Positions 37,301 through 47,929 of a stretch of DNA of 64,000 bases are shown here, in pieces (the first letter of the stretch is position 1; the number at the start of each line of letters is the position of its first letter). The notes under the pieces are model-generated. The model was not told where the DNA came from. It saw nothing but the letters and a program-made list of their open reading frames with translations, and ran no database searches. Position numbers and translations under genes: made by a program. The stretch is from assembly GCA_036583965.1 (NCBI GenBank), contig JAZBQD010000015.1, forward strand, positions 23,217,310 to 23,281,309, in the 5' to 3' direction. The stretch is from Prunella strophiata (taxonomy: Eukaryota; Chordata; Aves; Passeriformes; Prunellidae).

Positions 37301-37539
37301 GCAATTTCAACACACAGCAAAATTATTGGATACCTGTAGAGAGGTCGCAGCAAAGACACATCAATGACTTGTCTGTCTTCAGGGCAGTTACTGTGATGAA
37401 CAAGCCAGCCATGGATACAGGCAGCGCAGAAAGCGTGTTCGCAAGGAGCCTGCAGTGGATCTTCTAACACGTCTCGGCAGATGGAGCACAGCAGCCCTTC
37501 GTTAACATAGCCCACGAAGCGCTCAATGTCATAACCCAT
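31319..37539 (-). CDS. NRDP1 (RNF41)-like RING / TRAF-type zinc finger / coiled-coil E3 ubiquitin ligase
   Basis: Five coding exons on the - strand: 37539-37334, 36111-35972, 34147-33984, 32631-32511, 31552-31319. Phases agree (2, 1, 2, 0) if one extra base in the third exon is ignored, giving 287 residues. The ATG at 37539 has A at -3 and G at +4 and starts MGYD, like NRDP1. Residues 18-55 form a RING with ligands C18, C21, C33, H35, C38, C41, C52 and D55. Asp in the eighth position is also found in NRDP1. Residues 82-158 hold two TRAF-type Cys/His fingers. From about 160 to 260 the sequence is charged and heptad-like, probably a coiled coil. The C-terminus VTVI fits a class I PDZ ligand. 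NRDP1's substrate-binding C-terminal domain is absent. A ubiquitin ligase role is inferred from the RING; the substrate is unknown. RNF151- or PDZRN-like names are alternatives. Confidence 0.85.
33036..33160 (+). mobile_element. CR1 LINE 3' terminal fragment
   Basis: The stretch contains the CR1 3' end signature GGACTCGATGATCTTAAAG (33100-33118), followed by TCAATCTAAATGATTCCATGG. It lies in the intron between the third and fourth coding exons of the RING gene, antisense to it. Confidence 0.75.
33984..34147 (-). CDS. Third coding exon of the RING gene, with a single-base frame break
   Basis: The upstream exon ends in phase 1 with G. Joined here it reads Gly-Cys-Thr, supplying the expected GC of the TRAF finger. 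The frame needed for the following IERRNLDGHLAVCEF and CPNGCGY motifs is offset by one base. Dropping one base from the CCGG at 34138-34141 restores a continuous frame that ends in phase 2, as the next exon needs. The splice sites (acceptor CAG before 34147, donor GT at 33983) are normal and I found no alternative acceptor that repairs the frame. The exon is very GC-rich compared with its neighbours. Confidence 0.8.
34671..34703. repeat. Small near-perfect inverted repeat
   Basis: TACTATTTGTACT and AGTACAAATAATA form 13-base arms with one mismatch around a 3-base loop. It lies in an intron of the RING gene and is AT-rich. No function is assigned. Confidence 0.6.
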
Positions 37540-39329
37540 GCTCTCCACACCTGCAACCTGTTCAAAACCCCAAACACACAGGAATAAAGCAACCTTTGTG
37601 CTCAATCTGTATGGGTAGATCCACAAAGGGGCCTGTAAGCAACTCTAAAAACATGGAGACCATGAAATGAATAAAGAAGTGAATGTGTGAATGCAAACAA
37701 ACATTTACACACCTCAGAGATTTTCAGATTTAAGTGGGAATTTGAGAATTGTACTGCTGGATGTCAGAATCACAATTTTCTATCAAGAAATTCTGAACTC
37801 TGAAAGCAAAGACTTTGGCACAGTGGAGCTGCACTTCTTCTGAATGCTGTTATTGAACACAATTGTAGCAGCCACTGTGAAACATACAGTTTCTATTTAC
37901 ATGAATTCTACCTGAAGCAGAAACACCACAGAAGTTCAAATGCAAATCTTTGCTGCCCATTTAAATACCTTTCATATAATGCCTAACAAACTTACAAAAT
38001 GGTGTTCTTACCAACAACAGCTGTGGCACTTTCAGCTGGCAAATCTTGGATTGATGAACTGCACATCACTTAAGATGTTGCTTTCAAACTGAAAAAAAGA
38101 TTCTCCAGTCACTGTAGACCTCTGTTTCAGAGGGAACTGCATGAAATCTCCACATGCCTAAAGACATACTCAATATTCAGGAAGTAAAAGAAGCCAAAAC
38201 TGCAGCTAACCCTGAAATCATGAAGAGCTACTGTCTTTTCCTACATGATCTATTTTATAAAACTGAGAAGCTTTTGAATGGATTTGAAAGCTTTGTGAAG
38301 AAGAACTAATGGGCAATCTGCCTTCATCTAAAAACCTTGTGGAATTTGGTAAAACTTCACAGAACTTGCTTAAAATAAGTTTTAGGCTCCACATTGCTCC
38401 TTGACATTTAAAGTTACTTTTGTAAACCCACTGAGACTCGTGAAAGAGGTTTTCATTCTTGTGGGTTTTCTAAATAAAATAGAAAAGGAAGGTATCTTAC
38501 CTTTGTAGATTTTACTACATATACATGTAGTTTGCCCAAATACTTCAGAAACAGTTTTCTGATCAGTAAGGCATGTAATGCTTCTTTCAGTTTCTCTTCA
38601 CTGCTTTATTATGCCTATGAGAAAAATTATAAAGAGTAAGGTTCAGTAGTGTTTCCTAAGTTACTGAGTCCTATGTCTAACAGCCAGCTACTGTATAAAT
38701 GCTGTCCTAATTAGCCCATTAAAACCAAGTTTTCCAAAGCAAGCCACTGAAACCCTACAATTCAACACAGGAGAATTTACCAGATTAGGGTGAAAATAAT
38801 CATCAGTCTCTGTTTCAACTACTACTGATGCAGACATTTATCACAAAACTGAACACCCTGCTGATGATCAATTTTGAAGCCAGTTTTGTTTGTAAGACTG
38901 AAGACAACAGAATTAATATTATTGGAAAGTAGCAACTGAAATCTGGTAAAATTATATTCCTCAAAAAGATGGAAGTTCCTTATCTGCCTGTTCTTATCCA
39001 GTCACGACAGGCAGTTCATTTTCAGTCAAGTTTGTGGTATTGGCAAATATCATTGCTGTGTAGCATAACTAGGGCTGCTCACTTAAAACATCATAAAAGA
39101 TTCCATTATTAAACCCCTTAAGTTATGACAGAGGACTTAAACAGCACATATAGATTGGATAACATGAACTGTAAGCCTAACACTTGATTTGGTTTGGTGG
39201 ATCCCAGAGGATTCTGCTTTTAGAAAACTTTCAAGGACAGGTAAGAGAGCAAAACGAAGTATTTTTACTGTCCTAGAGTTTCTGTTCTACTGGGATTGTG
39301 GATGCTGTGAGCTACATTTTGCACAAACA

Positions 39330-39420
39330 CTGTTAGTCCCTAAGGAACAAGTCTTCAAGACACTCTTCAACATATTAAAATATGCTGAAGAGTGTTTGAA
39401 GACTAACGAAATGCAAGAAA
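39330..39420. repeat. Imperfect long hairpin (foldback)
   Basis: GTCTTCAAGACACTCTTCAA (39352 on) pairs with the reverse complement of the stretch ending TGTTTGAAGAC (about 39407). The arms are about 25 bases with an AA loop, one bulge and one mismatch. GTTAGTC on the far left (about 39331) also pairs with GACTAAC on the right, with about 15 bases looped out. This suggests a decayed foldback element or a hairpin-forming RNA. Confidence 0.6.
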
Positions 39421-41974
39421 GAGTATTTTTATCAAATGGGGAACAAAAAAACTTTATTTGTGCTTAACAGAGAAATGAAGTGCAACAGCAACAACAAAAT
39501 ACATATATTATATACATATGCCTCTGCATATAAATATATATGGATGTATAAAGCTCCAGCCAAATTGAAGTTCAAATGCAGAGTGGATGGGAACTTCGAG
39601 GCAAAAAATACAATCAAGTGGGATTCCTCAGGACATTTTGAAGACTCATGTCGGAGCAGCAAAACACAGTGCTGGAACCCTTGTGGCCATGGATCTGGGA
39701 CCTATGACAACAGCTGCTACTGAAGTCCCAAACTTCTTCCAGTAGAAGTTTCCTGACCTGAAGAATCAGAGATATTTTATTTTCTTATCAACTTCAAGAG
39801 ATGAACCTTAGTCAAGAGATAAGCAGAGGGAGAGCATCTGATGAATGTCATGCACTTTAGCAGTACAGATCACTTTACCCAGTATCTTTACCACAAAATG
39901 AGATAATTTTCAGCTTCTGCTTATCCCTGGAAACTTCTCTCTTCTCCATTTGACCTCAAAACTTATTTTCCCAATTCTACTACAATTCACCAATTGTCAC
40001 ACTCCTTTTTTGATTGCACCTAGAAATTACATTATTTTGTTGAGAGATGTCAGTTGCTTAGCTTAAGCAAATAACTTCTAAATAGAATAAATCACTTAGA
40101 ATTATAATACTCTGTGATTTAGAATGCTGTTTGCTTATATCTACTTGCTTAGCACACATAGCTTGGGTTGCTGGAAGCCTTAGGCTGAAAGCTGTGGACT
40201 TTTGCCTAGACATGCTTTTGGCTGGAACTGAGTTAATTTCCTTAGCAATTTTCCCAGTAGCTGCTACAGAGCTGTGTTTGCCTTCAGAATGAGAAGAATG
40301 CTGCCAACACACCAATGTTTTAGTTGTTGCTAAGTAATGTTTATCCAAAGTCTAGGACTTTATTTCAGTTTCCCATGCTCTACCGGGAGCAGGTGCACAA
40401 GCAGCACAAACCAGAAGATAAGGAGCTCATGGTCATCAGCAGAAGCTGCAACTCAGGATAAGAACAGTTCATAACTTGCCTGCATGGACATGGAGAGAGA
40501 ATCCAGTGAGCTGTTAGAAGAACCCAGATCAAAAATCACCACTGGACTACAAGGGCCATGTGAACAGCATGTAGGGGAGGGTGCATAAATTGTAAAGGTA
40601 TCACTGTGCAGGGACTTCTTTGTTTGGGAGAGGCAAGCACACAAACTATGACATGCTGTTTGCACTTTATTATTTCACATGTTCTGTTTTTCCCCTGCAG
40701 TTCTAGACAAGCAAAAATCTCCTCCAGATTTCACAGTTATCAAAGCAATTTTTCAACAGTTGTCATCCCACATTGTTTGCCAGGCAGATGCACATCCAAA
40801 ACCAGCCTTGAGCTGTGGACTTCACTGCCCTCAAACAGAGATTTGGTGTGGATATGGTAACAGGGAGGATACAGGTGGGCTGTAGTTCCCAACAACACCA
40901 GCCACATAGCTCGCTAAATGCCTGGCACTAATCAAAGCTACTCCACTGTGAAAGTCAGGACACTGAAATGAAATTAGTGACCTTCATTTTTGTATCTGCT
41001 GTAGCTTCTGATTTTTAAAAAATGCTTATTTTCCATGTGACAAAACAAAGCATAACTGTTTAAAAGGCTGGAGTGAACCACGACAGAACCACAGATGTGC
41101 ATGGCTAAGACAGCATTTTCAGACATGCTGGAGGAACAGAGTCTATGCAGAGCCCAGGGATGAGGTGACACTGAGACATGACATTTCTTCAGCCTTTATT
41201 TTCACAAATTCTGCTATACAGAAGCAATATTTTAGTGTGTTTTTTGACACTCTGACACTGCAAGCCACTTCAAGCCAGCATCAGTGCTCAAAGGGGCAGA
41301 CTCACCCCTTCAACTGTGACTGTACAAGTGATTTCTCAGGCACTTGATGCATCACTCTCAGTAACTGACCTGTTTTAAGACTGAATTGGGGAAAAAAAAA
41401 TTAACTTTGGCAGTTCTCTTACGGTAGCCCAAGCCTATCTATCCACAAATTAATGTGCTCCCCACCTCCCTCCACCTACTCCTCTGAATCAGTGAGAACA
41501 TTTAATTTGCCCCTTTCCTGAACTGGCTTGTGCAACTGACCATACAGACAATTATACCCTGAAGAGATTTCTTAGGCTAGAATTTCTTGTAGATGGCTCA
41601 GCAAAAGCTCTAGGGACTGTGTAAGCAGGGCATGACCAGGGATAAGAAACTGCAGCCAGGGCAGAAAGGGAAGAAAGACAGCAGCAGTCCATGGTCAAGG
41701 ATGCTGAGGGATGCTACTCCCTCAGCTCAGCTCCCCAGACTGGTACACTGGGATGAACATTCATGTAAGAGAAAAGGAAGAGGAGGGCAAGGATAAATGA
41801 ACAGCAACACCACTTACACTGATGCAAACAACTGATTTTTTTTTAAAAAAAAAGCCTATATAAAAATTATGAGCCAATTTAAGGCCTTTACCAGGAACTA
41901 CATAACTACTATAGCTATTCTGACAAAGAACATTTTAGTACAACACTTGCTGTCCTGCAAAACCTACAGTGCCA

Positions 41975-42325
41975 TCCATGACCTGCCTGGCACAGACCAG
42001 AGTCCAGAGAAGGGCAAAGGAGTTGGGGAAGGATCTGGAGCACGAATCCTATGAGGAGTGGCTGAGGGAGCTGGGGTTGTTTAGCCTGGAGAAAAAGAGC
42101 TCAGAGGGGACCTTATCGGTCCACCTGAAAGGAGACAGTAGCCAGGTGAGGGCTGTCTCTTCTCCCGGGCGAGCAGCGACAGGATGAGAGGCCGCCGCCT
42201 CAGGCCGTGCCGGGGGTTGGGTTCCTGGCTGGACCGCAGGAAGAATTTCTTCACAGAAAAGGTGGTCAGCCATTGGAATGGGCTTGATGATCTTTTCCAA
42301 TGTAATTAATTCTGTGACCTCCTTC
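41975..42325 (+). mobile_element. CR1 LINE 3' fragment next to the CpG island
   Basis: The CR1 consensus is clear: CAGAGAAGGGCAAAGGAG, then CCTATGAGGAGTGGCTGAGG, then GGGTTGTTTAGCCTGGAG, and the 3' end GATGATCTTTTCCAATG. The middle is altered and GC-rich. It lies at the edge of the bidirectional promoter, antisense to the RING gene. Confidence 0.88.
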
Positions 42326-42707
42326 GAGGCGGTGCAGGGCCGGGCTCCGTCAGCCCGAGCCAAGCCCAGCGTCAGGGGAGCTCTCTCCCCTCGGAGCTGT
42401 GGGATAACAGGGAAAAGGCCTCCGCATCCGGCCTGGGAAGGCGCTTCGGGGACGGACAACGATCCTGGTCACAGAGCACAGAACTGGCCTGGAAACATCT
42501 GGAGAAGCGACCCGACACCTGCGCGGCCTCAGGCAGCGACAAACACCCTCACAGCTGCACACGCCTTCCCGCTGCCTTCCCCACACGGCAGCGATGCCGC
42601 CGCCCGCCCGGCACAGGGCCCTGACAAACGCTGAGCACACGCCCCGCTCGCCCCCGGCCCCGTCCCTCGCCCCCCGCCCGCCCGGGGCCGCGGCCCCGCT
42701 CACTCAC

Positions 42708-42800
42708 CCCGCCCGCCGCCGCTCGCTGTCGCGCAGCCAAGCTTCCCTTTACGGCCCTTCTCGCTTAACGGCGGCGCGGCGGGCGGCCGCTCCGCCATGC
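42708..42800 (-). other. Predicted non-coding first exon of the RING gene
   Basis: The boundary rests on the GTGAGTGAG donor read on the - strand just after 42708. The transcription start is a guess near 42800. An ATG at 42798-42796 opens a frame (MAERPPAAPP...) that does not join the RING frame after splicing, so if transcribed it would be an upstream ORF. Confidence 0.4.
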
Positions 42801-42909
42801 TGTGTGTGGCGCAGACGCCGCAGGCCGGCACCGCGCATGCGCCTCCTGGGGGCGGGGACCGCCTTTGCGGGGCCCCGCCCCGCGCGCACGCGCGCCCGGC
42901 GGGAAGGGA

Positions 42910-42990
42910 GCGCTGCGCAGCGCGCAGGCGCGGTGGGGCTGCCGGGAGAGCGCGGCGGGACAATTGAGCGCGGAGGAGGCGGGAGCGCAG
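42910..42990 (+). other. RAD54B: Predicted non-coding first exon of RAD54B
   Basis: The GCGCAG donor context before GTACGGG at 42991 marks a likely first-exon end in the CpG island. The next exon begins at 45939 and carries the start codon. The 5' limit cannot be read from sequence. Confidence 0.5.
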
Positions 42991-43029
42991 GTACGGGAGC
43001 CACGGGCGGGGGGCCCGGGGGGAGCCAGC

Positions 43030-43300
43030 CTGGGAAAGAGCCTACAGGTGATCTAACTCCAACCCCCCTGCTGTGGGCAGGGACATCATTCACTGGATCA
43101 GGTTGCTCAGAGCTTCATTCAGCCTGGCCTTGAGCGATGGGGTATTCCACAAGTTCTCTGGGCAGCCTGTTCTAGTGCCTCACCATCCTCAGAGTGAAGA
43201 ATTTCTGCCTTACATCTGATCTAAACCCGCTTCCTCAGTTTGAAGTCATTCCCCCTTGTCCTATCACTACATGCTCTTGTAAAAATTCCTTACAGCTACT
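43030..43300 (-). mobile_element. CR1 LINE 3' fragment at the start of RAD54B intron 1
   Basis: Antisense CR1 is visible: GGTGATCTAACTCCAACCCC, then GGGCAGCCTGTTCTAGTGCC, then GAAGAATTTCTGCCTTAC, then CCCCTTGTCCTATCACTAC. It begins about 40 bases past the predicted RAD54B first donor. Confidence 0.85.
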
Positions 43301-45014
43301 TCTCATCTGAAGCGATTTTTCAGTACTGTTGGTGTTGAAGGCGATGCACTCGCTGCCTGCGGTTTAAGTGAGTAAAAGCTGATGCTGTGTCATGTCCCTG
43401 CAGTTGCCCACAGCCCTGTTCTGCCTCCTCAAGCACCCCGGGAGCAGCGGGTTAAGTTCGGGCCGAGATGGGCATTGTGGCTGCCTTCAGCAGAGCTCCG
43501 TGCACACGGATTTGTAAAATCTTGAAACATTCTTTGTATGGATATTTAATGTTCAATGCAGCTACTAATGTGCCCTTAAGGACCAGCGTACAGCCGAATT
43601 CAGTGCCTGACGAGGCAGACGCACCCATGAGACGGTTTGGGCCGTGGTTTCGTGGTGCGCCGGGTTTGGTCAGGCACGGTTGCTAATAAAAGCCAGGAGC
43701 AGTGCTTTTTGCATTGCTTGCAGCTGTTTCCCTGCAGCCAGACCTAACAGTAGGGCAGGTGCAAGGTTCCCTGGTGTATCGGCCCGTCTCTGAGGAAAAG
43801 GCATATTTGCATATTCTTTCATTTAGTTGTAGTCTGGAGCTGTTCCTTGCCTTGCTACACTCACTCTGATCGTATCTGAAACACCTGGCATCAGTGGTTT
43901 GCTGTATATCCCTGATGTTCTATTCTTGTTGGGTAGTAGTGTGAAGGAACAAAATGTAAACATTTTGGTTATTATTTTTTAAACATATTTTTATTGTATT
44001 TTATGAAAGCTTGTATTTTAAAAGACAAAGATGTATTTCTGGATGCAGTATATAATTTTAAAACCCACACACCCATAAGGGTCTTTGTACTTGCAAGTAG
44101 GTAATATGGTAACAATAAAGTTACTGAATTATCATGGATAGTGTCTTCAAATGTCTTAGTAATTTTCAGATCTCCTAATGAGTTTGATTTTATGGTTTTA
44201 GACCAAATGACAGCGCAATGGCCAAGTGGATTTGGGAACCAGAGCACTTTAATCATGGATTTGTGCAATTTATGAATTGTGCAGCTTCTCTGTCCCACAG
44301 AACCTCAAGTGCAGTGGGCAGGGTGAGTGTAGCACTGCAGCTGTGCTATGCACAGCCCCCATGCAGAGCCCTGGGGTATCCTGTGTTGTCTTCCCTACAC
44401 TGTGCAGTGTAGGGTTGGATAGAGAGCTTGTTCAGATTCCCATGGCCCCTGAAGCTGGCTGTGTTGAGCACTGGCACTTGCAGTCTGCTGCCCCTGAAGG
44501 TTCTTGACACCTTTGCAGTGTTCACTGTGGCTTTTCACACTACAGAAACTCCTGTTATAATAACCAAGCTACTCCCTTATTGCATAGGGTTAACTAAAAT
44601 TCATTTGCTATCGCTGTTGTCAGGTAAGCCTAACTTAAGTGAACTGCTGCAGACACAGAGGCTTCTTTCCTTTATTTTTAGTAACAGCCACAGTGGAGGT
44701 GACAACAGTTGAGCCCATTTTGCCCCTGAAATTTATGTCTAGTAACAATATCATATATATGTTAATTGTGCAGATATGGGGAGAGAGCAGTACTCCTGCT
44801 ACCAGTCTCTGCATGTTTGCAAAGTGTTTTGGCAGTGCTCTGTCACTGCTTCAGTGCAGACTTTGGAAAGAATGGTAGTTGTGCCCCAGGAAGCCACTGG
44901 AGTGCAGAGTAGCACCAAAAAAGGTGCAGAAACACACAGTCTGTTGCAGCAGGATGCAAACATGCTTTTGAGATGGTACAGAAGTTTGATTCTGCCATCT
45001 GTGTTATGGGTTTT

Positions 45015-45063
45015 TTTATTTTAAATGATTCCCCCAGTAGCTGGGGGAATCATTTAAAATAAA
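45015..45063. repeat. Perfect 23-bp inverted repeat with 3-base loop
   Basis: Bases 45015-45037 are the exact reverse complement of 45041-45063, with TAG between them. The stem includes AATGATTCCCCCAG and its complement. It lies in RAD54B intron 1. Base pairing stops at 45014/45064. Confidence 0.95.
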
Positions 45064-45487
45064 TGAGTGTAAACGGAGATTAAACCTGTAACTGTAGCGT
45101 AAGTTCTGCTTGCCTTCTTCATTTTGGCTGCTGTGTCATTCTGTTGGAGTTTTCTTCTTTTGTTTGATTTCTATATACTATTTTGAAGCATTAAGATTAT
45201 AACTTGTTTTTCTATTGGCTGCAAAGTAAACTTTGTCATATTAACATTGGCATATGTTTGGTTTTGCCCTAAGGCTGCTCAGGGGAATAATGGTCTTATA
45301 TTTTGAGGGAAAATCTATAATACATTCCTTCCACTGTTCAAGTGGACATAGCATGGAGCAATAATATCCATTATAATTCAGTGACAATTTTCTGCTGAAT
45401 ATTAATCTTATTATGGTGAACCTGAATGATCAATGTAATTGATTGTTTAATGCAAAATACCGGTCCCAGGTATGAAACATACCTTCA

Positions 45488-45528
45488 AGATTCATTGTTC
45501 ATTGTGCACTAATTCATTGTGCACTAAT
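45488..45528. repeat. Short tandem duplication
   Basis: ATTCATTGTGCACTAA occurs twice in tandem, preceded by a partial copy (ATTCATTGTTC). It lies in RAD54B intron 1. No function is assigned. Confidence 0.6.
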
Positions 45529-45954
45529 AAGGGGCTTTTCAAAATTATGTTTACAGTGTATAGAATAGTAATTTTGCTTAAAATTGTCTTTCTTTTTATA
45601 AACTGGTGTAAGTTTGCTAAGTAGCCCTATACTGTGCATCTCCAGAGCATTTATTGCTATTGGGAACTGCATTAGTGGCTTTTTAAATGAAAATCGAGGT
45701 CTTCAGCTGCAGAATTTGCTGTAGTTGATCTTTCTTAGTACTTAAACAAAGCATTGCAATGATACTACTTTTTCTTAAATGTTATTAAGCTTGGGAATTA
45801 ATATTGTTATTTGAGGATCTTGTATGCTCTTTTGTATTTTGAAATAGTGCTTTTGTTGCCATCTAGTGGATATATTTATATTTGAAGCCTATCCTGAGTT
45901 GTCTTTATCTGCTTCCTTCCTTCCTGTCCACCCTGCAGAGCAGTACAGCTGAAT

Positions 45955-46925
45955 ATGAGGAGATCTGCAGCTCCCAGTCAAGTCCTAGGAAATGCTGGCA
46001 AAAAGCCAAGGTTTATACCACCAGGAAAATGTACTGCTGTTTGTCTCAAGAATGAAACTAAGGAGATGGACCAAGAAATTCAGTTAAAGGAGGTAAACTG
46101 AACAAGGCACTAAAAGTATTTTGCACAGTGTTGTGATTAAAAAATAACATCTGAGCTCACCACAAACAATCTCTGCTTAAATAATCTATTCAGAACAAAT
46201 TTTGACAGCTTTGCTGTCAGTACCTTTGACCTTGCTTCTCAGGTTAGGCTTCTCTCACTGTGGAGTGGTTGCAGAAAAATGTTTTTCAAATAAATAAAAT
46301 TACTCAGTATTGAGCCCAAATGCAATTCTCAAGGGTAAATGAGGTGGGGATTGCATCTTGGCATGGGCTTTATTGGATTTTTTTTTTTTTTTGTAAAATA
46401 AGTTAAAAAGCCAGGATACTTGTCGTAAACTCTCAGTATGCTGAGTTGCAGTTCTGCTGCAAAGGAACTTGCTCTGAAACCTTTAATATTGACACAGAAA
46501 AGCAGCACAATTTTTATTTATTTATCTACAGAAGACTTGTATTAAACTAAATTAATAAACTGTTTACACAAGTGTTTGATATTGTGTGCACACGTTTTGT
46601 TCGTGATGCATATAGTTCTGCAGAGATGTATATATTTATGTAATAATTTGATACTGACCATTAATATGTCTTGAAATGTCTTGTTGCTCTTTTCTCTATT
46701 TCTCTTCACCTGCATGCAGGAAATGCTATTGTGAACTTATTTCTCTTTTTCAGATAGATGAGAAAGAGGGAGGTGCTTCATTGCTATCTAAAATAAATAT
46801 CCAGAATCAAAATAAAAATTTTACACAGTCTGTGGAGTCAACTGAAAAAGTAAAGACAAAAGCATGTTTCAGCATTGATAAGTGTAGCAAGGCAGAAAAG
46901 AAAATGCTAACTGTGCCCAAAGCTG
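45955..46925 (+). CDS. RAD54B: RAD54B, DNA repair translocase; N-terminal two coding exons only
   Basis: Exon 45939-46092 contains the ATG at 45955 (A at -3) and encodes MRRSAAPSQ... followed by KKPRFIPPGK, the diagnostic RAD54B N-terminus. It ends in phase 0. Exon 46754-46925, after a strong CTCTTTTTCAG acceptor, encodes 57 further residues rich in Lys, Ser and Asn and ends in phase 1. RAD54B is a nuclear SNF2-family ATPase that works with RAD51 in homologous recombination. The present part is the divergent N-terminal interaction region; the helicase core lies past the window. The second exon aligns poorly with the human segment as I recall it, though its length and phase fit. No further RAD54B exon was found up to 64000. 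Confidence 0.9.
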
Positions 46926-47929
46926 GTAAGATGCTCTTTCTTTTTTACTATCATGTATCATAAGAGAATTTTAAAGCTTATGAATGATAAGACTGCCTAT
47001 ACTGAACTTTTGTGAAGTACTAATATAAGCGTTGTGCAGTGGTGGCATTATTCAGTGTTATACTGGATAGAGTGAAAGAAATAAATGTTAAAGTTTTTAA
47101 TAAAAAAGGAAAGAACCAAGGTGTTTTGGAAGCCAGTTGGTAGTGTTGCTGTTCAGGTTTGTGTCTTCCAGAAGAGCCTTATAGTCAACTCACTCTAATC
47201 TACAGTTGTTGCAATACAAGAATTGTAATACCTTAAACAGTGGGAAAGTGTTGTAATTTGGAGACCTTGCTGACCTCATGCAGAGAAAGCTAACCATTCT
47301 GAGTGGATTCAGGTTTTTTTCAGAATTCATGAGGTTTTCTTTTCTTCAGTGTCTCCAGTGGGCACTTAAGGTTTAAGCCAGCTTTAGCCACACAGCAGAA
47401 CTGGCTTTGCTCATTTGTGGGTGTGCAATTCATCGGCTGTGCTCTGGTAATGAATGCCTCTGACAAACCAGGGTAGTAAGCACTGCAAAGACATTGAAGT
47501 GTCTGAACTATGGCAAGTGCACTTGGATGGACCTGAACAACATTGTGGAGTTGAGTGTCTTCATTTCCCAGTCTTGGTGTGCCCTGACCACAGATGCAGC
47601 ACAGTTCTGTGTTGCATAAATGCAAGTGTATGACCTCAGGAGCCAAGTACATCTTGAAAGCCTGGCACTTGAACTGGGTTACTAACATTGATGGATGAAA
47701 ATCACTCCTTTTGGAGCCAGCTCAGGCATTTTAAACACCTGTCTTACAGTTATTTCACTGTTGTTTCTTTGTAATTAATTACACTGATAATGATGGTTTA
47801 AGGTTCATTTAATTAATAATACTTGGTGTAGTGAGTGAAATTTTAAAAGAGCATTTCAGGGCCTCTTATCACCTTGAATTATTGGAAGGCTTTAACAGTT
47901 GCATTTAATTTTGTTTGTTATGAGACCTC

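Larger units (their letters stand above)
37558..42707 (-). other. Intron 1 of the RING gene
   Basis: This stretch lies between the predicted non-coding first exon (donor at 42707) and the first coding exon (acceptor CAG at 37560-37558). It holds an imperfect foldback (39330-39420) and a sense CR1 fragment (41975-42325). I saw no coding exon in it on either strand. Confidence 0.55.
42400..43020. promoter_or_regulatory. CpG island, probable bidirectional promoter of the RING gene and RAD54B
   Basis: This is the densest CpG region on this side of the window. It holds a palindromic NRF1-type site GCGCATGCGC at 42833-42842, a GC box GGGGGCGGGG at 42848-42857, and a YY1-like CCGCCATGCTG at 42792-42802. 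A GTGAGT donor on the - strand (42707) and a GTACGG donor on the + strand (42991) point away from each other about 280 bases apart. No TATA box was seen. Divergent CpG-island promoters with NRF1 sites are common for housekeeping gene pairs. Confidence 0.75.

Noticed and set aside
42278..43133. Many overlapping open frames of 80-180 codons in the CpG island
   Set aside because: High GC content removes stop codons on both strands; compositions are Ala/Arg/Gly/Pro-rich with no domain.
47320..47688. 122-codon - strand frame with several Cys residues
   Set aside because: No regular Cys spacing, no splice or promoter context, no recognised family.
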